Assembly (NCBI RefSeq): GCF_002162355.1
Contig: NZ_CP021434.1
Coordinates: 5,076,001 to 5,140,000, forward strand
Reading direction: 5' to 3'
Source: Tumebacillus avium
GTDB lineage: Bacteria > Bacillota > Bacilli > Tumebacillales > Tumebacillaceae
Length of the DNA stretch: 64,000 nt
The position numbers and the translations under genes are program-made. Within the stretch, counting starts at the first letter, position 1. Every line of letters starts with the position of its first letter. Below, piece by piece: positions 1 to 11,439 of this stretch. The notes beneath the pieces were generated by a model. It saw nothing but the letters and a program-made list of their open reading frames with translations, did not search any database and had not been told where the DNA came from.

Positions 1-36
1 CATCCACTTATCTGCTGCAGGTCTCATCGTTGTCAT
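1..36 (-). CDS. 5' end of an unidentified gene (partial)
   Basis: An ATG at 36 (minus strand) is preceded by a strong ribosome binding site (AGAGGAGAT in the minus-strand sense, about 42-50), followed by 12 open codons (Met-Thr-Thr-Met-Arg-Pro...) before the window ends. The site and spacing make a real start likely, but 12 residues do not allow a family call. It is divergent from the DUF4362 gene at 206. I see no clear promoter in 37-205. Confidence 0.45.
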   Translation of the reverse strand, partial: MTTMRPAADKWM

Positions 37-205
37 TTGCAAATCTCCTCTTTCAGTTCAATGTTCACGTTATGCGTGTAGCTTAATTAATAATAGTGTC
101 TGATTACTATTTCGATATTGAACTACGCAACCCTTCCGTAATTTTTAGATTTCATGGAACCTTCTGAGTGAGTCGTGCGTCTCTCCAATCAAAGGGGGGA
201 CGAGG

Positions 206-628
206 ATGAAAGGACTGACGGAGAAACTATGGATTTTACTCGCTGCACTGCTGTTTGCAGGCACCATGCTTGATTCTGTTGCCGTTCCAAAGGAACTCAG
301 CGTGGTGGATTACGGAGCGCTGAATACTCCTGCGGACGACCGGCGTTTTCGGGAGTTTGCGGAACGTGTGGAAAATTGGGAAGCCGATGGAATTCGGATC
401 GTTTCCCCGACGGCTGAAGGCGATCCGATTTATCTCGATCTCGTCTATTGGCGAGGCGAACTGCACGTGCGGCTGGACACGACGGAGGACGCATTTGGCC
501 CGGACAAGATCATCGAGCTGACTTGCAGTCCGAAACTGCAGCAACTTGACTTCGGTAAAGCCTACGAATACCGGCTTTCCGGATGCATGTATCCCGGCAC
601 GTTCACGGTCTATATCATGCCAAAATAA
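206..628 (+). CDS. DUF4362 family protein, exported or membrane-anchored
   Basis: A 140-residue protein. An N-terminal hydrophobic segment (about residues 7-28) acts as signal peptide or anchor. The rest matches my recollection of DUF4362: a beta-rich domain with IRIV...TAEGDPIYLDL near residues 63-78 and a conserved Cys pair (TCSPKL about 106 and LSGC about 127) that could form a disulfide outside the cell. The start is fixed by a GGGGGGACGAGG-type ribosome binding site just before ATG 206. It appears monocistronic, convergent with the racemase, and ends at a terminator. Function of the family is unknown; the assignment is from motif memory, not a search. Confidence 0.7.
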   Translation: MKGLTEKLWILLAALLFAGTMLDSVAVPKELSVVDYGALNTPADDRRFREFAERVENWEADGIRIVSPTAEGDPIYLDLVYWRGELHVRLDTTEDAFGPDKIIELTCSPKLQQLDFGKAYEYRLSGCMYPGTFTVYIMPK

Positions 629-630
629 AA

Positions 631-664
631 AGCCCTTCGGTTTCGCTTCCGAAAGGTTTTTTTT
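631..664. terminator. Bidirectional rho-independent terminator
   Basis: CCTTCGG and CCGAAAGG pair around a short loop, followed by eight T on the plus strand. Read on the minus strand the hairpin is followed by GGGCTTTTTATTTT. It sits between the convergent DUF4362 and racemase genes and can serve both. Confidence 0.75.
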
Positions 665-675
665 GCTGGATTCCT

Positions 676-1365
676 TTATTCCAAAGCTGCCCCCACCGCT
701 TTTTCCGCATGCAGGCGGGCGGTGTCAAACAGCGGCACGGAGCTGTCCTCCTGCTTGATCAGCAGTCCGATCTCGGTGCAGCCGAGGATGATGCCTTCCG
801 CGCCTTGGCGGGTGAGGTCTTCGATGACCTGACGATAGAAATGGCGGGAGCTCTCCAAGATCTGCCCCTGGCAGAGCTCTTCATAGATAATGCGGTTCAC
901 CTCATGGCGCGGCTCAGGACTTGGAATCAGAACGTCCAGACCATGCTCCTGCAAGCGGCCTTTGTAGAAATCGTGCTCCATGGTATAGATCGTGGCGAGC
1001 AGGCCGACTTTTTTCAGCCCCTGCCCTTTGATCCTTTCGGCGGTGGCGTCGGCGATATGCAACAGAGGAATTCCGATCGCCGCCTGCACTTCATCTGCCA
1101 TCTTGTGCATCGTGTTGGTGCAGATGATCAGAAAATCAGCTCCGCCGCGCTCGACGCTTTGCGCAGCTTCGACCAGCAGTGAGGTCGCCTGCTCCCAGTT
1201 GCCTTCGCGCTGGCAACGCTCAATCTCGGCAAAATCCACCGTGTGCATCACGCTTTTGGCGTTGTGCAAGCCGCCCAGCTGCTCTTTGACCATCGTGTTG
1301 ATCAGGCGGTAGTATTCCAAGGAACTCTCCCAGCTCATCCCGCCCAGCATCCCAATCGTCTTCAT
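676..1365 (-). CDS. Aspartate/glutamate racemase family protein
   Basis: A 229-residue cofactor-independent amino-acid racemase of the Asp/Glu racemase superfamily (RacX/YgeA-like). It opens with the family signature KTIGMLGGMSWESS. It has the two catalytic-type cysteines, Cys82 in ICTNTMHK and Cys196 in LGCTEIG, which normally act as the two acid/base groups. Length is normal for the family. ATG 1365 is preceded by GAGGGGGG. The likely substrate is aspartate, glutamate or another amino acid; specificity cannot be read. It lies directly downstream of the lanthipeptide precursor gene on the same strand, but a terminator separates them, so a role in the lanthipeptide pathway is unproven. Confidence 0.9.
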   Translation of the reverse strand: MKTIGMLGGMSWESSLEYYRLINTMVKEQLGGLHNAKSVMHTVDFAEIERCQREGNWEQATSLLVEAAQSVERGGADFLIICTNTMHKMADEVQAAIGIPLLHIADATAERIKGQGLKKVGLLATIYTMEHDFYKGRLQEHGLDVLIPSPEPRHEVNRIIYEELCQGQILESSRHFYRQVIEDLTRQGAEGIILGCTEIGLLIKQEDSSVPLFDTARLHAEKAVGAALE

Positions 1366-1395
1366 CCTGTGCCCCCCTCTTCATGATCCAACAAA

Positions 1396-1425
1396 AGAAA
1401 AATCCTTCGGCGTGATTCCGAAGGA
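1396..1425 (-). terminator. Rho-independent terminator of lanA
   Basis: In the minus-strand sense TCCTTCGG, a 7-nt loop and CCGAAGGA form a perfect 8-bp stem followed by TTTTTCTTTT. It lies 22 nt past the stop codon of the lanA gene (1447) and isolates it from the racemase gene. Confidence 0.85.
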
Positions 1426-1446
1426 CTTTCCGCTTTCCTCTACATT

Positions 1447-1560
1447 TTAGATGTCAATGTCGCAGCTAATCAAGCAAGAAGTGTTGCCTGTCAAGTCTCT
1501 GCGTGTAACGTCTACAGTTGCTTCTCCTACTTGAACATCCAGGTCGAAATGGTTTTCCAT
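1447..1560 (-). CDS. lanA: Class I lanthipeptide precursor peptide (LanA)
   Basis: A 37-codon gene, shorter than usual ORF-calling limits. The start ATG (1558-1560) has a perfect AGGAGG ribosome binding site at 1570-1575 with 9-nt spacing, a promoter at 1609-1637 and a terminator right behind the TAA. The leader contains FDLDV near residues 5-9, the form of the FNLD box that class I LanB and LanC enzymes recognise. The C-terminal part, DLTGNTSCLISCDIDI, holds all the Ser (2) and Cys (2) plus two Thr, so up to two (methyl)lanthionine rings are possible. The leader/core boundary is not certain; after the Arg-Arg pair at 20-21 is my guess. The core would be only about 16 residues with an acidic C-terminus. 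It is divergent from lanBTC. Confidence 0.88.
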   Translation of the reverse strand: MENHFDLDVQVGEATVDVTRRDLTGNTSCLISCDIDI

Positions 1561-1608
1561 GTTTACTGACCTCCTAGTTAATTGATAACTTCAATATGAT
1601 CTAACTAG

Positions 1609-1637
1609 AATATAGTACCAAATTTACCAGAAGTCAA
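1609..1637 (-). promoter_or_regulatory. Sigma-A-type promoter of lanA
   Basis: In the minus-strand sense: -35 TTGACT (1632-1637), 17-bp spacer, -10 TATATT (1609-1614). It is 49 nt upstream of the lanA start codon. Near-consensus elements and ideal spacing. Confidence 0.75.
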
Positions 1638-1698
1638 TATAAATCTTTCTATTCTGAATATAAAGGCGAAAACAAACCGTTCTTCCGTTTCCTGAAAA

Positions 1699-1728
1699 TT
1701 GTCAATAGACTAAGCATTGAGGTATAAT
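1699..1728 (+). promoter_or_regulatory. Sigma-A-type promoter of lanBTC
   Basis: -35 TTGTCA (1699-1704), 18-bp spacer, perfect -10 TATAAT (1723-1728), 35 nt before the lanB start. It is back-to-back with the lanA promoter in the 203-bp gap. No NisR-like TCT-N8-TCT boxes were found, and no regulator gene is nearby. Confidence 0.75.
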
Positions 1729-1763
1729 CTTAAAAACAACTTATTTAACGGAAGGAGATTTAT

Positions 1764-4700
1764 ATGAACTCTACCAGTACCAAGCAACAGACTCCTACGC
1801 TTGAAAAATCGTTGTTTCGGCCGCTTGATTTCTTTATGCTGCGATCTCCTGTCCTGTCCCTGGAGCTGTTCCAGCAGCTGTTCCCCCAGGATGCCGCACA
1901 TGCGGTTGACCTGAGAGCGGACAGCGTGGCCAAGCTGGCCGAACTCGCCCAAGAAGGGATGATCCGCGAAGCGATCGCCATCGCCTCGCCGTCACTTTTG
2001 AATTCGCTTGCCAATTTAACTCATACATCAGATCCCCGCAAACAAGATCAGGCGGTGAAAGGCTTCCTCCGCTATCTGCTGCGGATGATGTCGCGCCCGA
2101 CCCCGTTTGGCCTGTTTTCCGGCGTCACCACCGGCACGTTTGCCGAGCGGGCGCAGCTCTCTGTGCACCAGGCGCTGCGCCATCAAAAGCGCGCCCGCCC
2201 CGACATGGAATGGCTGCTGAAAGTCATTGAAAGCATCGAAGCGGACAACGCGGTCGTTCTGCAACTAAAAGTGCGCTCGAACACGATGATCTCCCTCGAC
2301 GGCTCCCGCGCCAAACTCCCCTACGTCACCCGCTACGGGCAAAGAGACGATCAGGGGCGTATCTCGATGGACACCGTTTCTGTCCGCGCCACGCCGGTGC
2401 TGCACCGCGTGCTGGAAGAGACGGCCGAGCCGATCGTGCTCGCTGAGCTGCTCGCCAAGCTCGCAGCCGAATTTCAAGCCCCGCAGGAGACGGTGCAAAC
2501 CTTCCTGCTCACTTTGTTCCGCCAAGAATACCTGATCTCCGAACTGCGCCCGCCGACGACGATCACTTCGCCGTTCGACTATCTGCTCGAGCGCATCGCC
2601 AGTCTGCAAGGCGTCGAGGAATTGCGCGCCAAACTGCTGGCCATCGCCGACAAACTTGCCGTCTATGACAGCCTGCCGATCGGCGAAGGCGACACGCTGT
2701 TCCTCGAACTCGTCGCCGAGATGAAAGCACTTGGCGATGTGAAGAATCCGCTCCAAGTCGACCTCGCCCTCTCTCGTGACCAGCTCACCTTGCCGTCGGC
2801 AGCGGCCGAAGAAGCGGCCAAAGCAGCATCCGTCTTGTTCCGACTCTCCGGCACCCGCGTCGGCTATCCGAGCTGGGATGGCTACCGCACAGAGTTTATG
2901 GAAAAATACGGGCCGTACCGCGAGATTCCGCTCTTGGAGCTGCTCGATGAAGACCGCGGTCTCGGCGCGCCGGCCGGCTATGAAAATCCGGCGTCACGCC
3001 GCCGCCAGGAAACGCAAAAGCGCAGCGAGGAAACGAAAAAGCGCCTCGCCCTGCAAACCAACTGGCTGGCCAAAGCCTTGGCGCAAGGGGCGATCGAAGT
3101 CGAACTGACCGACGAGATGATCGCCGAGCTTGGCAACGACGTGCAGACGGCGAAACTGCCTTCCTCGATGGAGATGTATTTCACCCTCGCCGCCACATCG
3201 CATGCGGCGCTTGAGGAAGGGGATTTCCGCCTGCACGTAGGTCCTATGGCCGGATCGGACGGCGCGGGACGGACGTTTGGCCGCTTTGTGGATCTCCTCC
3301 CCGAAGCGTCTCGCGAACAGCTCGCCTCGGTGCAGGAAGCGGAGCAGCGTCTGGCGCCCGATGCCCTTTTGGTGGAAGTGGCGTTTCTGCCGTCGGCCGG
3401 ACGTGCGACCAACGTCGTGCTGACCGACCACTGCCGTCCGTATGAGATGGCGATGGGCACCAACTCCTCCAAAGACGCCGCCCACACCTTGCCGGTGTCC
3501 GACCTGGTCGTTGGCTGCACGGATGACGGTCTGTACCTGAAGTCGCGCTCGCTCGGCAAGCAGGTGATCCCCAAGGCCGGGCACATGCTCAACCCGCGCC
3601 ACTCGCCGAACTTGTACCGCTTCCTGCGCGAGATCGCCTCGGAACATCAATTGATGTGGCAGCCGTTCCGCTGGGAAGTGATGGACCATGCACCGTTCCT
3701 GCCCCGCGTGCGCTACGGGCGCACGGTCTTGTTGCCAGCCGCCTGGCAGCTTAGTGAGAGCACATCCGACCTGCGCAAGAATATGCAAGATGCAGAGTGG
3801 CAAGCGAGTTTCAGCCTGTGGCGCGCGACATGGAAAGTGCCGCGCTACGTGTACCTGCTGGAAGCGGACAACCGCATCCTGCTCGATCTCGACCATCCGC
3901 TGCATCTGGAGATTTTGCAAAAAGAGTTCTCCAAAAACGAAGTCAAACTGATCGAGATGGGCGCCGGGTTCGACGAGCTGTGCATCGACTCCCCGGACGG
4001 CCTGCTTTTGAACGAAGTGGTGATCCCGCTGATCAAGGCGGACGATGCGTCCGGCTCGCGGCTGCGCATGAGCAGCCGTCCTTCGATCCCCGCCCAAGAG
4101 CGGCTGGCGCTGCCGGGCGGCTCCTGGCTGTTCGTCAAGCTCTACGGAGTCAGCGCCCGCCAGGAAGAGCTGATCGGCGGGCAGATGCGCGAGTTTTGCC
4201 GCGATGTGCAGGACAAGGGTCTTGTGCACAAGTCGTACTTCATGCGCTATGTCGATGACGGCCCGCACATCCGCCTGCGCTTCCAAGGCGAACCGCAAAG
4301 GATCGGCGCAGAGCTTATGCCCCGCCTGCACCACTGGGCGCTGGAGCTGCAAAAAGAAGGCCTGATCTCGCATCTCACCTTCGACACCTACGATCCGGAG
4401 ATCGAGCGCTATGGCGGACCTCAGCTGATGAAAACGGTCGAGTCCCTGTTCGCAGCCGACAGCATCGCCACCGCGCAATGGCTGTTCGGCAAACGGTTCC
4501 AGAAGATGAGCCTGACCCTCGATCAGGTCGGCGCCGTCTCGGTGATCGATTATCTGGAAAACTTCGGCCTGTCCTTCTCCGAAGCGTTCCGCTGGCTGGA
4601 TATGCGCTTCCCGCACAAAGAACAGCAAGAAGCGTTCCGCAGAGACCGCAAGCTGTTGATGTCGATCGCCAACTCGGCCGATGACTGGGGGGGTCTGCGC

Positions 4701-4955
4701 GCGCATCCGGAAGGCGAGGCGATCTACGCCGGGCTGCAACTCCGCCGTGACGCCGTGCGCCGCTATGCGGAAGAAGTGCGGGCGACAGGCAGCGCAGGCG
4801 AGCTGTACAACGATCCCAACAACATCATCGCCAGCGTCATCCACCTGCATCTGAACCGACTGCTCGGCACCGATCGCAAGCGGGAAAAAGGCATCATGGT
4901 GCTCGCCCGCCATAGCTTAAACGCGTTGCGCCACTTCCGGGAGGAATCCCGATGA
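1764..4955 (+). CDS. lanB: Class I lanthipeptide dehydratase (LanB)
   Basis: A 1063-residue full-length LanB. In this family the N-terminal domain transfers glutamate from Glu-tRNA to Ser/Thr of the precursor, and the C-terminal domain eliminates it to give Dha/Dhb. Residues about 1-770 fit the glutamylation domain (N-terminal RPLDFFMLRSPVLSLELF and MSRPTPFGLFSG near 110-125 are typical). Residues about 785-1055 fit the SpaB_C/thiopeptide-type elimination domain (WLFVKLYG, YFMRYVDDGPHIRLRF). One polypeptide, not split as in thiopeptide systems. ATG 1764 has a GGAAGGAG site. The gene is first of lanBTC and overlaps lanT by an ATGA junction, so the three are co-translated. Confidence 0.95.
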   Translation: MNSTSTKQQTPTLEKSLFRPLDFFMLRSPVLSLELFQQLFPQDAAHAVDLRADSVAKLAELAQEGMIREAIAIASPSLLNSLANLTHTSDPRKQDQAVKGFLRYLLRMMSRPTPFGLFSGVTTGTFAERAQLSVHQALRHQKRARPDMEWLLKVIESIEADNAVVLQLKVRSNTMISLDGSRAKLPYVTRYGQRDDQGRISMDTVSVRATPVLHRVLEETAEPIVLAELLAKLAAEFQAPQETVQTFLLTLFRQEYLISELRPPTTITSPFDYLLERIASLQGVEELRAKLLAIADKLAVYDSLPIGEGDTLFLELVAEMKALGDVKNPLQVDLALSRDQLTLPSAAAEEAAKAASVLFRLSGTRVGYPSWDGYRTEFMEKYGPYREIPLLELLDEDRGLGAPAGYENPASRRRQETQKRSEETKKRLALQTNWLAKALAQGAIEVELTDEMIAELGNDVQTAKLPSSMEMYFTLAATSHAALEEGDFRLHVGPMAGSDGAGRTFGRFVDLLPEASREQLASVQEAEQRLAPDALLVEVAFLPSAGRATNVVLTDHCRPYEMAMGTNSSKDAAHTLPVSDLVVGCTDDGLYLKSRSLGKQVIPKAGHMLNPRHSPNLYRFLREIASEHQLMWQPFRWEVMDHAPFLPRVRYGRTVLLPAAWQLSESTSDLRKNMQDAEWQASFSLWRATWKVPRYVYLLEADNRILLDLDHPLHLEILQKEFSKNEVKLIEMGAGFDELCIDSPDGLLLNEVVIPLIKADDASGSRLRMSSRPSIPAQERLALPGGSWLFVKLYGVSARQEELIGGQMREFCRDVQDKGLVHKSYFMRYVDDGPHIRLRFQGEPQRIGAELMPRLHHWALELQKEGLISHLTFDTYDPEIERYGGPQLMKTVESLFAADSIATAQWLFGKRFQKMSLTLDQVGAVSVIDYLENFGLSFSEAFRWLDMRFPHKEQQEAFRRDRKLLMSIANSADDWGGLRAHPEGEAIYAGLQLRRDAVRRYAEEVRATGSAGELYNDPNNIIASVIHLHLNRLLGTDRKREKGIMVLARHSLNALRHFREESR

Positions 4956-6826
4956 GCACAGGCAAACCGCAAGAAGTCGTCACGCTGCGCAACGTTTTCC
5001 AAGCGTTCGTCTTCTGGCCGCGCATCTTCCGGCTGCTGTGGAGCGTCGACTCCTTCACCCTGCTGTCCCTGCTCTTTTTGCAGCTCTTGCAAGGCCTCGC
5101 CCCGGTCGCCGCGCTGCTCGTCACAACGCAGCTGATCAACTCGGTGATGCTCTCGTGGGAACAAGGAGTCAGCGTGCTCTACACGTCGTTTGCCCTGTTT
5201 GTCGGCGTCGTCGTCGTGCGGCAGCTGATCGGCCTCGTGCAGACCTATCAGGAGGGCCTGTTCCAAACCAGGCTCTCCAACAAAATCAACCAGACGATCA
5301 TCGAAAAAGCGGTGGCGCTGGGCCTTGCCGATTTTGAAAACTCGGACGTGCAAGACCAGCTCAAGCGCGCCCAGCAGGAAGCGTCGTTCCGCCCGTATCA
5401 GATCATGAAGCAGATGTTTGGCGTGATCACCGGCGTCGTGACGATGGTCTCGGCGGCAGGCGTCTTGATCGCCTGGAAATGGTGGATCGCCTTTGCTTTG
5501 ATGCTGATGCCGGTCGCGTCGTTCGTATCGTTTATGCGATTGTCCCAGCAGCAGTTCGAATATGAGTACCACCGCGCGCCGCTGCGCCGTGAATCGTGGT
5601 ATTGGAGCTACCTGCTGACCCACGACAAGGCGGTCAAAGAAGTGCGCCTGTACCAGCTCGGCGACTATCTGCTCGGCAAATACATGGAGATCTTGAAAAC
5701 GTTTTTCGCGCAGGACAAGCTCCTCGCCCGCAAACGGCTGCTGATCTCCCTGCTGTTCGAGACGATCACGCTGACCCTGACCTCGTCGATGGTGTTTCTC
5801 GTGCTGCTCGCGTCCTATACGAAGGAGATCCTGATCGGCAACCTGTTTGGCTACGTGCAGGCGATTACGCTTACGCAAAGCACGTCGCAGGCGGTCGTGC
5901 AGGGGCTGATCCAGCTCTGCCAAAACAACCTCTACATCAAGCAGCTGTTTTACTTCCTCGACCTCGATTCGACGGTGCAAAAGCCTTCCGCAAAAACCTT
6001 GCCGGAAGCGCCGCCGCTCGATACGGTCGAGTTTCGCAATGTGACGTTCCGCTATGACGGGCGCAAGGAAGACGCGCTGAAAAACGTCTCCTTCACCTTG
6101 CGGCGCGGCGAGACGCTGGCCATCGTCGGCAAAAACGGGTCGGGCAAATCCACCCTCGTCAAAGTGCTGACCGGGCTGTATCCGGGCTTCCAAGGCGAGA
6201 TTTTGCTGAACGGCGAACCGGTGCAGGCGTACGATCTCGATTCGCTGCAGCGGCGCGTCGGCGTCGTGTTCCAGGATTTCATGCAGTACGAGTCGGACAT
6301 GCGGCACAACATCGGATTTGGCAACCTGCCGTATCTGCAGGATGACGGAAAAATCTACGGCGCTGCCGAGCGCGCCGGGATCGACGGGCTGCTCGACGGC
6401 ATGCCGCAGGGGCTGGACACCAAGCTCGGGCGCTGGCTGGCCCAAGGCTACCAGCTGTCGGGCGGCCAATGGCAGCGCGTGGCGATCGCACGGGCGTTCC
6501 TGCGGGAAGCTGACCTCTATGTGCTCGATGAGCCAAGTTCCTTTTTGGACCCGGTGGCCGAAGCGGACGTGTTCCACAAGTTTCAGCAGCTGATCAACAA
6601 CCGCCTCGGCATTTTCATCTCGCACCGCTATTCATCGGTCAGGTTCGCCGACAAGATCATGGTGCTCGATCAGGGGCAGATCGTCGAGCTGGGCTCGCAT
6701 GATGAGCTGATGGCGCAGGACGGCATGTATGCCGAGCTGTACAACCTGCAGGTCAGCGCCTACCTCGATGACAACAAAGGAGGAGCAGAAGATGGCAGTT
6801 CAAAAGTTGCAGTGGCAGCCGACTGA
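4952..6826 (+). CDS. lanT: Lanthipeptide ABC transporter, fused permease and ATPase (LanT)
   Basis: A 624-residue half transporter: a six-helix ABC permease (about 30-330) followed by the ATPase. Walker A is GKNGSGKST near residue 394, the signature LSGGQWQR near 501 and Walker B LYVLDEPSS near 521. There is no N-terminal C39 peptidase domain, so this is the NisT/SpaT type that exports the modified precursor without cutting its leader. Leader removal must therefore be done by another protease, not seen here. Start ATG overlaps the lanB TGA. The 3' end overlaps lanC by 35 nt. Confidence 0.92.
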   Translation: MSTGKPQEVVTLRNVFQAFVFWPRIFRLLWSVDSFTLLSLLFLQLLQGLAPVAALLVTTQLINSVMLSWEQGVSVLYTSFALFVGVVVVRQLIGLVQTYQEGLFQTRLSNKINQTIIEKAVALGLADFENSDVQDQLKRAQQEASFRPYQIMKQMFGVITGVVTMVSAAGVLIAWKWWIAFALMLMPVASFVSFMRLSQQQFEYEYHRAPLRRESWYWSYLLTHDKAVKEVRLYQLGDYLLGKYMEILKTFFAQDKLLARKRLLISLLFETITLTLTSSMVFLVLLASYTKEILIGNLFGYVQAITLTQSTSQAVVQGLIQLCQNNLYIKQLFYFLDLDSTVQKPSAKTLPEAPPLDTVEFRNVTFRYDGRKEDALKNVSFTLRRGETLAIVGKNGSGKSTLVKVLTGLYPGFQGEILLNGEPVQAYDLDSLQRRVGVVFQDFMQYESDMRHNIGFGNLPYLQDDGKIYGAAERAGIDGLLDGMPQGLDTKLGRWLAQGYQLSGGQWQRVAIARAFLREADLYVLDEPSSFLDPVAEADVFHKFQQLINNRLGIFISHRYSSVRFADKIMVLDQGQIVELGSHDELMAQDGMYAELYNLQVSAYLDDNKGGAEDGSSKVAVAAD

Positions 6827-8081
6827 GTCGGCCGAGCTGCGTGATGAAGTTCTGCAGAAGGTGCGCTTTGCCGCCGAGCGTTTGAAAGACGCCGATCCCA
6901 ATGCCAACCCAAACACGTTTCTCGGTTCGGGAGCGGCGGGGCTGTGCCTGCTGTTTGGCCAGCTCGACCGCCTGTTTCCGGAAGCAGGCTGGGATCTTGT
7001 TGGACACCAGCAACTCGTCACCATCCAGCAGCGCCTGCAGACGCAAGGTGCGCCCAACCTTTCGCTGTGGTCAGGTCTTGGCGGCATACTTCTGGCCGTC
7101 AAAGCGTTGTCACGGGACGGGCAGCGCTATCAAACGATGATCGGGAGCCTGCTGCGCTCGCTGGTCGGCTCGTTGCGGGAACAGCTGCCGGACAAACGCG
7201 CCGGGATCGCCAATGACCTCGTCATGATCGACTATGACACGATCGGCGGCATGGCCGGGGTCGGGCGGGTCTTGCTCGCTTTCGCCGACCGCGAAGAGGT
7301 GCAGGCGGCGCTTGCCGACGTGCTTCACTATCTGATCGAGCTCTGCGGCGAGAAAGAAGCGCACGGGATGCTCGTTCCGGCGTGGCACATTCACTGTCAC
7401 AACCATTACCGCGACGATGAGAAAGAGTCCTTCCCCAAAGGCAGTTTCAACCTCGGACTGTCGCACGGCATCTCCGGCCCGATGGCGCTGATGAGTCTCG
7501 CCCTGCTGCAGGGCATCGAAGTGCCGGGCCAACGCGAGGCGATCCGCCGGACTGCCGATTTCGTGCAAGGCTTCCAAGTCACACATGACGGCGAGCCGCT
7601 GTGGCCGGGACGCGTCTCGTTTGACAATTGGCGGGAAGGCGTTGCGCCGACGGTTGGTGTACGCGACTCCTGGTGCTACGGCGCACCGGGCATCGGGCGG
7701 GCGGTGTGGCTGGCCGGCGCGGCGCTTGGCGATGACAGCTTGCAGGAAGCAGGCGCCGCCGCTTACCGGGGCATCGCCAAGCGCGAGGACAGCAAGCACA
7801 GCATGGACGCCCCGACGATCTGCCACGGCTGGGGCGGCCTGATGCATCTCGTGCAGCGCATGCAGGCGGACACCGGACAGCCGGAGCTGGCCGTGTGCCG
7901 CGACGATCTGGCCCGCCTCGTGCTCAGCACCTTTTCGGAAGCGCACCCCTTTGGTTTCGATGACAGCAAGCCGGTCACCGATCCCGGCCTGCTCGAAGGC
8001 GCGGCCGGCGTTGCTTTGACCCTGCTCAGCCTCGTCACAGACGAAGCGCCGGACTGGGATGCTGTGCTGATGATTTCGTAA
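6792..8081 (+). CDS. lanC: Lanthionine synthetase C-like cyclase (LanC)
   Basis: A 429-residue cyclase that joins Cys thiols to the Dha/Dhb made by LanB. The zinc ligands of the family are visible: Cys295 in WCYGAPG and Cys344-His345 in ICHGWGG. The active-site HxxHC-like region HIHCHNHY is near residue 200. I chose ATG 6792 because AAAGGAGG lies just upstream inside the lanT end; an in-frame start at 6729 has no such site and would add 21 atypical residues. Translationally coupled to lanT and followed by a strong terminator. Confidence 0.93.
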   Translation: MAVQKLQWQPTESAELRDEVLQKVRFAAERLKDADPNANPNTFLGSGAAGLCLLFGQLDRLFPEAGWDLVGHQQLVTIQQRLQTQGAPNLSLWSGLGGILLAVKALSRDGQRYQTMIGSLLRSLVGSLREQLPDKRAGIANDLVMIDYDTIGGMAGVGRVLLAFADREEVQAALADVLHYLIELCGEKEAHGMLVPAWHIHCHNHYRDDEKESFPKGSFNLGLSHGISGPMALMSLALLQGIEVPGQREAIRRTADFVQGFQVTHDGEPLWPGRVSFDNWREGVAPTVGVRDSWCYGAPGIGRAVWLAGAALGDDSLQEAGAAAYRGIAKREDSKHSMDAPTICHGWGGLMHLVQRMQADTGQPELAVCRDDLARLVLSTFSEAHPFGFDDSKPVTDPGLLEGAAGVALTLLSLVTDEAPDWDAVLMIS

Positions 8082-8094
8082 GTGGATATAGCAA

Positions 8095-8121
8095 AGCCAT
8101 CCCCGAGGGGATGGCTTTTTT
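8095..8121 (+). terminator. Terminator of the lanBTC operon
   Basis: AGCCATCCC and GGGATGGCT form a perfect 9-bp stem with a 4-nt loop, followed by TTTTT. It separates lanC from the convergent end of NRPS operon 1. The minus-strand side lacks a good T run, so it may terminate operon 1 only weakly. Confidence 0.85.
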
Positions 8122-8125
8122 CGTG

Positions 8126-11434
<3,309 letters not shown>

Positions 11435-11439
11435 CCCGC

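Noticed and set aside
1561..1763. NisR-type regulatory boxes between lanA and lanB
   Set aside because: TCT repeats occur but not with the 8-nt spacing, and no two-component genes are near.
2994..4913. Long antisense open frame opposite lanB (639 codons)
   Set aside because: GC-rich codon bias leaves the opposite strand open. No start signals, His/Gln/Arg-rich low-complexity composition, and lanB is certain.
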